Shown here one piece after another: positions 1-5,325 of a stretch of 5,325 nucleotides of DNA (the first letter of the stretch is position 1; every line of letters begins with the position of its first letter). A program made the position numbers and the translations under genes. The notes beneath the pieces were generated by a model. That model was given only the letters and a program-made list of their open reading frames with translations. It was not told the DNA's origin and did not search any database. The DNA lies in NCBI GenBank assembly GCA_945871755.1, contig CAMBWV010000102.1, positions 1 to 5,325 on the forward strand. Reading direction: 5' to 3'. Source of the stretch: an uncultured Bacteroidales bacterium. Lineage in GTDB: Bacteria; Bacteroidota; Bacteroidia; Bacteroidales; Bacteroidaceae.

Positions 1-14
1 CGCCGCAGCCTCAT
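1..14 (-). CDS. Possible start of a third operon gene (partial, runs off left edge)
   Basis: An ATG on the minus strand (complement of 12-14) opens a frame reading M-R-L-R before the window ends. Three things support a real start. It lies 33 bases after the SusD stop codon, almost the same as the 34-base SusC-SusD gap. It is preceded by an A-rich leader (CCAAAAATCA) resembling those of the other two genes. No terminator separates it from the SusD gene. The basic first residues would fit the start of a signal peptide. In SusC/SusD operons this place is often taken by a SusE/F-type surface binding protein or a secreted enzyme, but four codons cannot identify the product. It could also be a chance ATG. 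Confidence 0.33.
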
Positions 15-47
15 TGATTTTTGGTGCAGCGAGTCGCCCTAAATGTC

Positions 48-1811
48 CTAGAACTGCGGATAACCGGGGTTCTGCGTGTAGCGGCCGAGGGAGAAGTTGT
101 ACTGGGCAACGGGGATGGGGAAATATTCCTCGCCATCGTTGAACTGTGCGTTCTGGTAATAGACGCGATTGTCCTTCTCTTGCTCGAAATACTTGGTCAT
201 CACGTCTTTGGCAATGCCCCAGCGCACGAGGTCAAAGTAGCGTTCGCCTTCGAGAGCCTTCTCCAGACGCATCTCGGTGCGGAGTGCTTTGCGCGCATAC
301 TCCTGTGTCCAGCCTGCGGCGGGATAGAGGCCAATCTTATAGTTGGCAGCATCCTTCGTGGGGTCGTTGAAGTCCTTGACGTATGCGCTGTTCATGGCAC
401 GTTGGCGCACGCGGTTGATGAGTTGGCGGGCAGTGTCGAGGTCCTCGCCCAGTTCAATCAGGGCCTCAGCCTTGTAGAGCAAGAGGTCGGCGTAGCGGAT
501 AATCTGCCAGTTGAGGTCCGAGGCACCCCAAGGCCAGCCTCCGAACATGTCGGGCGATTCGGGCGAAACCCAGAAGCGCTTGGCGCAGTTGTGACCATAG
601 ACACCGCGGTCGCGCACCCAAGATTGGCAGGGCGTTTCTTTGTACGTCTTAAAGGTAATCGTGGGGCGGCCAACGACGAAGTCAAGGCGCGGGTCAACGG
701 TGGGCGTTGTGTTGCTGAGCGTCTGGTGCTGCTCATCCACGAACGTCACTACGCCATAGTCGGGGCGCGACTGATAGTCGAAGACGGGGAGGCCCGCTGC
801 GTCGGTCTGATAGGCATTGATGAGGTCCTGAGAGGGGAGGAAGAAACCATCACCGTGGTAGGGGCTGTTGCCGCCAGGGGAGTTGAGCAAGTTGCTCCAG
901 TTGATACGGCCTGCGTCGGACGAGCCATCGTTCATGGAATATTGCACGGCGAAGACCGACTCCACGCCATTCTCGTAGGCGATGAGGTCCAGTTGCTGGA
1001 AGTCGCTCAGCAGGTCGTAGCCCTGCACTTGGTCAATGAGGTTGACCACTTCGCGGAGCAAGTCCTTGTTGATATTCTTGACGGCATGCGTTTCTGGGTC
1101 TTGCTCGTAGGCCTGATAGAGTTTCACCTTGGCAGCATAGGCCAGGGCGATGTTGCGGTTGATGCGTCCCACCTCCGTCTGTCGGTCGGGCAGATGGTTG
1201 GCGGCATCAAGCAATTCGCTGGCGATGCGTGCGAGATGTTCCTCGCGGGTGAAGGCATCGTTGGGCACGTTGACGTATTCCGTGGTCGGGAGATTCTCGT
1301 CGATGTAGGGCACCTTGTTGAAGAGGCGCACGAGTTCGAAGTAGTGGTGTGCACGCAGCACCTTCACCTCGGCCGTCAGTTTTTCCTTGTCCTTGACCAC
1401 CGATTCGTCGCAACTGTTGAGCACGCGCAGCGCGGAGTTGCAGCGAGAGATGAGGCTGTAGAGGTTGAACCACTTGCCGTCGATGTTGCCGTTGTTGGAT
1501 TGCAGTTGGAAGGTTTCCATGGCATGGACATCCCAGACGTCGCCTTCGCCACCGCCGCCCTTGTAGGCATTGTCGGCACGCACTTCGCCGTAACTCCAGT
1601 TGGTGGTGGGGCGCATGCAGGGGTCGCCCTGCTCGTTGGTCATACCATAGAGGGAGGCATAGGCAGCGTTCACCAGGAGGTCAACTGCTTCGGGCGAGGT
1701 CATCACACCATCCGTCAGGCTACCCTGCGGTACATTCTCAAGAAAATCGTCTCCGCATCCAGTCATGAGGACCATACAAAGGGATGCGATACATATATTT
1801 TTGAATTTCAT
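48..1811 (-). CDS. SusD/RagB family nutrient-binding outer-membrane lipoprotein
   Basis: This is a 587-residue, full-length SusD-like protein. It should sit on the cell surface as a lid over the partner SusC barrel, binding the oligosaccharide or peptide to be imported. The N-terminus is a lipoprotein signal peptide with lipobox M-T-G-C, so Cys19 should be lipidated. Gly-Asp-Asp follows, and acidic residues after the Cys fit the Bacteroidota surface-export signal. Family marks seen: the N-terminal helical motif RAHHYFELVRLFNKVPY (153-169), PGGNSPYHGDGFFLPSQDL (312-330), the TPR-like stretch RYADLLLYKAEALIELG (439-455), the motif E-M-R-L-E-K-A-L-E-G-E-R-Y-F-D-L-V-R-W-G (513-532), and the C-terminal YFPIP...TQNPGY (563-584). 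It starts 34 bases after the SusC stop, so the two are almost certainly co-transcribed. The start has no Shine-Dalgarno sequence, only AGAAAA before the ATG. An aromatic-rich loop (421-436, three Trp) is a possible ligand contact. The family is secure; the ligand is unknown. Confidence 0.96.
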   Translation of the reverse strand: MKFKNICIASLCMVLMTGCGDDFLENVPQGSLTDGVMTSPEAVDLLVNAAYASLYGMTNEQGDPCMRPTTNWSYGEVRADNAYKGGGGEGDVWDVHAMETFQLQSNNGNIDGKWFNLYSLISRCNSALRVLNSCDESVVKDKEKLTAEVKVLRAHHYFELVRLFNKVPYIDENLPTTEYVNVPNDAFTREEHLARIASELLDAANHLPDRQTEVGRINRNIALAYAAKVKLYQAYEQDPETHAVKNINKDLLREVVNLIDQVQGYDLLSDFQQLDLIAYENGVESVFAVQYSMNDGSSDAGRINWSNLLNSPGGNSPYHGDGFFLPSQDLINAYQTDAAGLPVFDYQSRPDYGVVTFVDEQHQTLSNTTPTVDPRLDFVVGRPTITFKTYKETPCQSWVRDRGVYGHNCAKRFWVSPESPDMFGGWPWGASDLNWQIIRYADLLLYKAEALIELGEDLDTARQLINRVRQRAMNSAYVKDFNDPTKDAANYKIGLYPAAGWTQEYARKALRTEMRLEKALEGERYFDLVRWGIAKDVMTKYFEQEKDNRVYYQNAQFNDGEEYFPIPVAQYNFSLGRYTQNPGYPQF

Positions 1812-1845
1812 TTTTCTATAGGATTAAATCGTTAGGAGAAGCAAG
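1812..1845 (-). other. SusC-SusD intergenic gap with A-rich, non-Shine-Dalgarno leader
   Basis: This 34-base spacer separates the SusC stop (TAA) from the SusD ATG. Read on the minus strand it ends CCTATAGAAAA directly before the ATG. I see no GGAGG-like site, no stable hairpin, no TAnnTTTG promoter and no terminator. It therefore looks like a simple translational leader inside one transcript, with the A-rich start context typical of Bacteroidota. Confidence 0.6.
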
Positions 1846-4800
1846 TTAGAAACCAATCTGGATGCCAAAGGTCAGTTGGCGAGGCAGAGCGTAGGGATAG
1901 CCCAGTCCTTCGGGGTCGGCGCCTTTGTAGGCGGTCACGGTGAAGACGTTTTGGGCCTGCAGGTAGATGCGTGCGTTCTGCAACTTGAGTTTGTCGCGGA
2001 AAGCCTGCGGCAGGGTGTAGCCCAGGGTGAGGGTCTTCAGGCGAAGGAAGGAGCCGTTCTCGATGTAGAACTCGGACACTTCGTTTTCGTTGTTGGAGTT
2101 GTCGGTAGTGGGAGCCGGCGTTTCGCAATCGTAGTAGCCAGTCTGGAGGAAGCGGTCGTAGGCGTGAGCAGCATCAAGGAGGCGTGTGCCGTGGTTGCCG
2201 TTCCAGCACTGGAAGAGGTCGGTGTAGAACTTAGAGTTATTGAATGCGTCGCGGATGATGGAGGAGAAGAACATATTGAGGTCGAAGCCCTTCCAGCATG
2301 CGCCGAGTGTCAGGCCAAACTGAGCCTTCGGCAGGTCGCAGCCCAGCCAAGTGCGGTCGTTGTAGTTGATTTTGCCGTCGCCATTGGCATCCACGTAGCG
2401 GATGCGGCCGACACCAGGCTTACCAAATTCCACCTGATACTGCTGACAGTAGGCATCGACTTCGGCCTGGCTGTGGAAGACGCCAGCGGTCTTAAAGCCC
2501 ATCCACGAACCGAGCGACTGGCCCACCAGCGAGTGCGTGCCGTAGCCGCCACCATAGGAATAGTAGATGTCGTCGAGGAGGTCGGTCACCTCGTTCTTCT
2601 GGAAGGACATGTTGAGCGCGATGTCATAACTGAAGTCCTTGCCCACACGGTCGCGCCAAGAGAGCTGGGCCTCGAAGCCCTTGTTCACCATCTCGCCACC
2701 GTTGTACCAGCAGTAGCCACCCTCGCCAATCGTGGCGATGTAAGGCTTCTCAACGAGCATATCCTTGGTCTGCTTGTAGAAATAGTCGAAGGAGACGGAG
2801 AGGCGGTTGTTGAAGAAGGCAGCGTCGAAGCCGACGTTCGTCTGGTACGTGCGTTCCCATTTCAGGTCGGGGTTGGTGGTGCGCACGCGGAAGGCACCGG
2901 GAGCCAGCGTCGAGCCATCGCCCGTCATATTGTACGAACCCTTGTTGAGGCTCATCAGATATTTGGAGTAGAAGGCTTCGTTGTCAATCAGGTCGTTGCC
3001 ATTGATACCCCACGAAGCGCGCAGTTTGAGGTCGGACAGCCATTTGGAGGTAGCGGCCATAAACTTCTCGCGCGAAATGCGCCAACCAGCGGAGAAACTG
3101 GGGAACCAGTCGAAATTGTGGTCTTTGGACAGACGCGAAGAGGCATCGCGGCGAATCGTGAAGGAGGCCAGGTAGCGGCCATCGTAGGTATAGTTGAGTT
3201 TGCCGAAGCCAGAGAACATGGAATAGTTGGAAGCGCCAGCGCCTACGTTCTTATTGGCCGTCACGTTTTCGAGGTAGAGGTAATTGGGGTCTTCGATTTC
3301 AAGGCCGGTGCCGTAGCCGAAGAAACTCTCGTTGTGATATTTCTTAGCCTCGACGCCGAGGAGCGCCATCAGCGAGTGCTTGTTGATGTCGAGGTTGTAC
3401 TGCGCCGTGTTGGTCCATACCCAGTCCACGTTCTTGCCCGTTGACTGTGTGAGTTTGTTGACGGGGTCGCGCAGCCAACTGGGCTCAAAGGTCTTGACCG
3501 TTTCGTTGTAATAGTTCACACCAAAGTTGGACTTGACAATCAAGTTCTTCACGGGCTCAATCTGCAGGTAGGCATTACCAAACATGCGCCAATGCTCGTT
3601 CTCGTTGGTCTTGATGTTTTCGATGAGGCGCATCAGGTTGGGCGTATCGCCCAGGATGTCGTTGATTTGGTCAACGTATTCGCCCTCCACGTCATACACG
3701 GCCTTGGCGGGGTGCTGCTTGACAGCGTTCTCCTCGGCACCGCCCGGCATGTCGTGGCTTCTCCACCAGTTGACAGCGAGGTTACCGCCCGCCTTGAGAC
3801 GATTGCCCAGGAATCCGTAGTCCGTGCTGAAGCGGGAGTTGAGACGCTGAAAATCGGTGTTCTTGACGATTCCGTCGTGGTCCAGCCAACTGAGCGAGAG
3901 GGAGGACGAGCCGTTGTCGTCGCCCTTCTGCAGGCCGAGACTATAACTCTGCATGAGCGCGGTGCGGTGAATCTGGTCCTCCCAGTCGGTGGTTTGCGGC
4001 AGGACATCGGCACCGTTCAGGTTCTTGTAGGTCTGCAGTTGTGCCTGCGGGCCGTTGCCATACACCGAAGAGTTGGGCGTGGCACCGTTGTGGGCATATT
4101 TATAGGCCGACCAATACACATCGCCCCACTGGTAGGCATCGAGCAGATCGAGGCCGCTCTGATAGGTCTGGAGCGAGAGGGAAGCGTCGAAGGTGACGTG
4201 GGCCTCGCCCTTCTTGGCGCGCTTGGTGGTGATGATGATGACACCATTGGCAGCCTGTGCACCATAGATAGAGGCCGAGGCAGCGTCCTTGAGCACCTGG
4301 ATGCTCTCAACGTCGTTGCTGCTGAGAATGGTACCGATGTTTTCGCGCGTCATCACTCCGTCAATCACATAGAGCGGGCCGTTGGCATCGCTTCTGAAGG
4401 AGGAGGCTCCGCGGATGGAGGTGTTGGTGCTCAGACCGCCGGGCGTACCATCGGTCGTGATGTTCATACCCGACACGCGGCCTTGCAGCGCTTGGATGAC
4501 ATTGCCCGTAGGCGTGTCGGAGACGTCCTTCATCTTCACCACGGCAACCGAACCCGTCAGGTCCGATTTCTTCTCCGTGGAGTAACCAGTGATCACCACT
4601 TCGTTGACCACGCTGTTGTCCTTGAGCGTGACGGTCATGTTGGGGGTAGCCTTCACCGTGGCCGTACCATATCCTATATAAGATATGATGAGGTTACTCC
4701 CCTCGGGAACTACGATGGTAAACTTACCATCAAAATCGGTGGTGGTGGCATTCGACCGTTTCGCGGCCGAGATAACGTTGGCACCAATCAGCGGTTCGGC

Positions 4801-4902
4801 ATCTGTGGAGGAAACCACGATACCCTTCACTGTGATGTTTTGTGCCTGGGTGGCTATTGCAAGTAAAAACAGCAATAGCGAGATAAACTTTTTCTTTTTC
4901 AT
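1846..4902 (-). CDS. SusC/RagA family TonB-linked outer-membrane transporter
   Basis: This 1018-residue protein has the normal family length and should form the TonB-driven outer-membrane barrel partnered by the downstream SusD. Domains in order: signal peptide (KKKK, hydrophobic core, probable cleavage after Ala20); carboxypeptidase-regulatory-like domain (about 24-94, with PLIGANV, TTDFDGKFTI and SYIGY); TonB-box-like NEVVITGY (100-107); plug domain (about 112-228, with LQGRVSGM, IRGASSF and PLYVIDGVM); the SusC signature VESIQVLKDAASASIYGAQA plus ANGVIIITTK (198-227); then the barrel, ending in IQIGF with the terminal Phe expected for BAM-dependent insertion. A GRIRYVDANGDGKINYND loop (832-849) is the EF-hand-like motif common in this family. 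No STN domain precedes the regulatory-like domain, so signalling through an anti-sigma factor is unlikely. The ATG is chosen because it starts the signal peptide and lies just downstream of the -7 element. Carbohydrate and peptide substrates are both possible. Confidence 0.97.
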   Translation of the reverse strand: MKKKKFISLLLFLLAIATQAQNITVKGIVVSSTDAEPLIGANVISAAKRSNATTTDFDGKFTIVVPEGSNLIISYIGYGTATVKATPNMTVTLKDNSVVNEVVITGYSTEKKSDLTGSVAVVKMKDVSDTPTGNVIQALQGRVSGMNITTDGTPGGLSTNTSIRGASSFRSDANGPLYVIDGVMTRENIGTILSSNDVESIQVLKDAASASIYGAQAANGVIIITTKRAKKGEAHVTFDASLSLQTYQSGLDLLDAYQWGDVYWSAYKYAHNGATPNSSVYGNGPQAQLQTYKNLNGADVLPQTTDWEDQIHRTALMQSYSLGLQKGDDNGSSSLSLSWLDHDGIVKNTDFQRLNSRFSTDYGFLGNRLKAGGNLAVNWWRSHDMPGGAEENAVKQHPAKAVYDVEGEYVDQINDILGDTPNLMRLIENIKTNENEHWRMFGNAYLQIEPVKNLIVKSNFGVNYYNETVKTFEPSWLRDPVNKLTQSTGKNVDWVWTNTAQYNLDINKHSLMALLGVEAKKYHNESFFGYGTGLEIEDPNYLYLENVTANKNVGAGASNYSMFSGFGKLNYTYDGRYLASFTIRRDASSRLSKDHNFDWFPSFSAGWRISREKFMAATSKWLSDLKLRASWGINGNDLIDNEAFYSKYLMSLNKGSYNMTGDGSTLAPGAFRVRTTNPDLKWERTYQTNVGFDAAFFNNRLSVSFDYFYKQTKDMLVEKPYIATIGEGGYCWYNGGEMVNKGFEAQLSWRDRVGKDFSYDIALNMSFQKNEVTDLLDDIYYSYGGGYGTHSLVGQSLGSWMGFKTAGVFHSQAEVDAYCQQYQVEFGKPGVGRIRYVDANGDGKINYNDRTWLGCDLPKAQFGLTLGACWKGFDLNMFFSSIIRDAFNNSKFYTDLFQCWNGNHGTRLLDAAHAYDRFLQTGYYDCETPAPTTDNSNNENEVSEFYIENGSFLRLKTLTLGYTLPQAFRDKLKLQNARIYLQAQNVFTVTAYKGADPEGLGYPYALPRQLTFGIQIGF

Positions 4903-4923
4903 AGATATTTTTGTGAAAGGATT

Positions 4924-4938
4924 TCTACCGCAAAATTA
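4924..4938 (-). promoter_or_regulatory. Bacteroides-type promoter (-7 element) of the susC-like operon
   Basis: The minus strand reads TAATTTTG (complement of 4931-4938), a full match to the Bacteroidota -7 consensus TAnnTTTG. Transcription should start about 4-7 bases further on, near 4924-4927, giving a leader of only about 22-25 bases before the ATG at 4902. No TTG is present 19-21 bases upstream, where the -33 element should be; that segment reads TATATAAAGG. A missing -33 element next to a large inverted repeat suggests a promoter that needs an activator. This is the only TAnnTTTG match I found on the minus strand of the upstream region. Confidence 0.68.
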
Positions 4939-4962
4939 GGCAGGGCCTCCTTTATATACTAT

Positions 4963-5010
4963 GACAGATGTTGCATCGAATATAAAATTCATACGGATGC
5001 AACATCTGTC
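4963..5010. promoter_or_regulatory. Perfect 15-bp inverted repeat, probable activator operator
   Basis: The left arm GACAGATGTTGCATC (4963-4977) and the right arm GATGCAACATCTGTC (4996-5010) are exact reverse complements, separated by an 18-base AT-rich spacer (4978-4995). Relative to the predicted start of the susC-like transcript, the repeat covers about -38 to -85, with the proximal edge 24 bases upstream of the -7 element. This is the usual position for an activator touching RNA polymerase. The arms start 33 bases apart, about three helical turns, so both face the same side of the DNA. Neither strand has a T-run after the repeat, so it is not a terminator. An HTCS, SusR-like or AraC-like regulator is plausible, but the protein is not in the window. 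Confidence 0.6.
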
Positions 5011-5148
5011 CTACTAAATGCGCGGATTCTTTGGTAGCAAGATACGCCAGCCTGCCATGCGCCTCGTAAGATAATACGCGCCAGCCCCCGTCTGCTGCAA
5101 ATCGCTGCAAATGAAGCGTCGTTGGGTTGTTGCGAAATGTTAAAGCAA
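5011..5148. other. Non-coding stretch between operator and divergent promoter
   Basis: No gene can be supported here. The 73-codon minus-strand frame crossing it (5210-4989) has no signal peptide or recognisable motif, and runs through both the divergent promoter and the operator. Base composition is more GC-rich than the sequence on either side. Besides the tandem GCTGCAAAT repeat there is a loose repeat, ATACGCCAGCC (5042-5052) against ATACGCGCCAGCC (5074-5086), differing by a two-base insertion. Its meaning is unclear. Confidence 0.5.
5094..5112. repeat. Tandem 9-bp repeat GCTGCAAAT with 10-bp period
   Basis: GCTGCAAAT occurs at 5094-5102 and again at 5104-5112, one base apart. The 10-bp period places both copies on the same face of the helix. 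The second copy ends 36 bases before the -33 element of the plus-strand promoter, a suitable place for an upstream activator or repressor site. The repeat is exact but short, and could be chance. Confidence 0.35.
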
Positions 5149-5180
5149 TTTGGATTTCGGCGGAAAATGTTGTATCTTTG
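5149..5180 (+). promoter_or_regulatory. Divergent near-consensus Bacteroides-type promoter
   Basis: TTTG (5149-5152) is followed after exactly 20 bases by TATCTTTG (5173-5180), matching the -33 TTG and -7 TAnnTTTG elements and their usual spacing. Transcription should begin near 5184-5187 and run right, away from the susC-like gene. The spacer contains a small dyad TTTC-GGCG-GAAA (5155-5166). Bases 5166-5176 (AATGTTGTATC) match 9 of 11 positions of the dyad in the susC-side operator, so one regulator could act at both promoters. The target is either the short hairpin RNA that follows or a gene beyond the window. Confidence 0.68.
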
Positions 5181-5184
5181 TATG

Positions 5185-5232
5185 AGCAAAGAGGAGAGAG
5201 CCCTAAACAAGCGGGTTTTCTCCTCTTTTTTT
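5185..5232 (+). ncRNA. Candidate ~45-nt hairpin RNA or attenuated leader
   Basis: Promoter and terminator together predict a transcript of about 45-48 nt that is little more than the hairpin and its U tail. Two readings are possible: a very short regulatory RNA, or the constitutively or conditionally terminated leader of a gene beyond 5325, such as a regulator of this operon. I recognise no known RNA family. There is no usable open frame within the transcript that would make a leader peptide. The start point is predicted from the -7 element only, so the 5' end is uncertain by a few bases. Confidence 0.3.
5188..5232 (+). terminator. Intrinsic terminator hairpin directly after the divergent promoter
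   Basis: AAAGAGGAGA (5188-5197) pairs perfectly with TCTCCTCTTT (5219-5228). The stem continues inward through G-T, A-T and G-T pairs and CCC (5201-5203) with GGG (5213-5215), giving about 16 pairs closed by a nine-base loop. A run of seven T (5226-5232) follows on the plus strand. On the minus strand the stem is followed by only TTTGCTC, so the signal points right. The predicted transcription start lies at the foot of the stem, so most transcripts from the divergent promoter should end here. Confidence 0.66.
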
Positions 5233-5325
5233 GGGCTAAAAAAAGGGATTTTTACCTCAGAGATAAAAAATTTTACATTACTGAGAAAAATTTTTCTTGG
5301 AGTTTGCGGTTTTTTTCTCCGTAAT
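5233..5325. other. Very AT-rich tail with an imperfect inverted repeat
   Basis: This stretch is dominated by A and T runs, and no convincing gene is present. ATTTTTACCTCAG (5248-5260) can pair with CTGAGAAAAAT (5281-5291), giving 11 pairs with a two-base bulge around a 20-base loop; a 14-bp palindrome AGAAAAATTTTTCT lies at 5284-5297. It may be a leader or untranslated region of a gene further right, a second weak terminator, or simply AT-rich intergenic DNA. Confidence 0.35.

Noticed and set aside
21..1835. 604-codon plus-strand open frame covering the whole SusD gene
   Set aside because: It is codon-aligned antisense to the SusD gene and stays open only because that gene uses no TTA, CTA or TCA codon. 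Its translation is a low-complexity, Val/Ala/Gly-rich shadow with no family motif, whereas the minus strand encodes a textbook SusD.
1876..4866. Long plus-strand open frames (1876-3444 and 3592-4866) inside the SusC gene
   Set aside because: Same codon-aligned shadow effect: rare TTA/CTA/TCA codons in the SusC gene leave the opposite frame open. No signal peptide, domain or start context supports translation.
4906..4913. TATTTTTG on the plus strand, a possible promoter for an RNA antisense to the susC leader
   Set aside because: It fits TAnnTTTG, but no TTG is present about 20 bases upstream and the area is T-rich, so a chance match is likely. A DonS-like antisense RNA would need direct RNA evidence.
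4946..4953. AAAGGAGG on the minus strand, like a Shine-Dalgarno site
   Set aside because: It lies upstream of the -7 element, so it should not be transcribed from that promoter, and it is more than 40 bases from the ATG. Bacteroidota rarely rely on such sites.
4963..5010. Inverted repeat read as a transcription terminator or as the ends of a small mobile element
   Set aside because: There is no T-run after it on either strand. The spacer is only 18 bases, with no target-site duplication seen. Its position beside the promoter fits an operator better.
4989..5210. 73-codon minus-strand frame upstream of the susC-like gene
   Set aside because: It overlaps the divergent promoter, the hairpin and the operator, and shows no recognisable motif. 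It is best explained as a chance frame.
5199..5237. AGCCC (5199-5203) pairing with GGGCT (5233-5237) as an antiterminator
   Set aside because: The second half lies after the T-run, so it would be made only after the termination decision. It cannot act as a normal antiterminator.
5127..5324. 65-codon plus-strand frame at the right edge
   Set aside because: It starts upstream of the plus-strand promoter, crosses the terminator, and is rich in Phe/Lys from homopolymer runs. No family resemblance.
5182..5325. Plus-strand frame from an ATG at 5182, open to the window edge (48 codons, starting MSKEERALNKRV)
   Set aside because: The ATG lies only two bases after the -7 element, so it would fall at or before the transcription start, and the frame runs through the terminator hairpin. 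Leaderless translation cannot be excluded, but AT-rich DNA gives such frames by chance.

Overview
The window carries one SusC/SusD outer-membrane nutrient-uptake pair on the minus strand, plus the regulatory region upstream of it. SusC/SusD pairs are a hallmark of Bacteroidota. The promoter elements match the Bacteroides-type consensus (TAnnTTTG at -7, TTG at -33), and the start codons have A-rich leaders rather than a Shine-Dalgarno sequence. Coding DNA is clearly more GC-rich than the AT-rich flank. Codon use in the SusD-like gene avoids TTA, CTA and TCA completely. I infer a member of the Bacteroidales, perhaps one of the more GC-rich Prevotellaceae, but the species cannot be read from the window.

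Layout, in the direction of transcription (right to left): 5325-4903 is non-coding regulatory DNA. 4902-1846 encodes a full-length SusC/RagA-type TonB-dependent transporter. After a 34-base gap, 1811-48 encodes its SusD/RagB-type surface lipoprotein. A possible third gene starts at 14 and runs off the left edge. No terminator is visible after the SusD gene, so the operon probably continues. In the usual model, the SusD lipoprotein is a lid over the SusC barrel: it captures an oligosaccharide or peptide at the surface, and SusC imports it using TonB energy. No enzyme, SusE/F protein or regulator is complete in the window, so the substrate cannot be assigned.

The 423-base upstream region is the most informative part. 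It holds (i) a minus-strand -7 element TAATTTTG for the susC-like gene, with no recognisable -33 element; (ii) immediately upstream, a perfect 15-bp inverted repeat (GACAGATGTTGCATC and its complement, 18-base spacer), whose arms each contain an 11-bp dyad GATG-N3-CATC, and which looks like an activator operator; (iii) a near-consensus divergent promoter on the plus strand (TTTG, 20 bases to TATCTTTG), whose -7 element overlaps a 9/11 match to the same dyad; and (iv) a strong terminator-type hairpin with a seven-T tail, starting almost exactly where that divergent transcript should start. This would give a very short RNA of about 45 nt or an attenuated leader for a gene beyond the right edge. 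The SusC protein has no N-terminal STN signalling domain, which argues against ECF sigma/anti-sigma control and fits control through a DNA-binding activator at the inverted repeat. The activator itself is not in the window.
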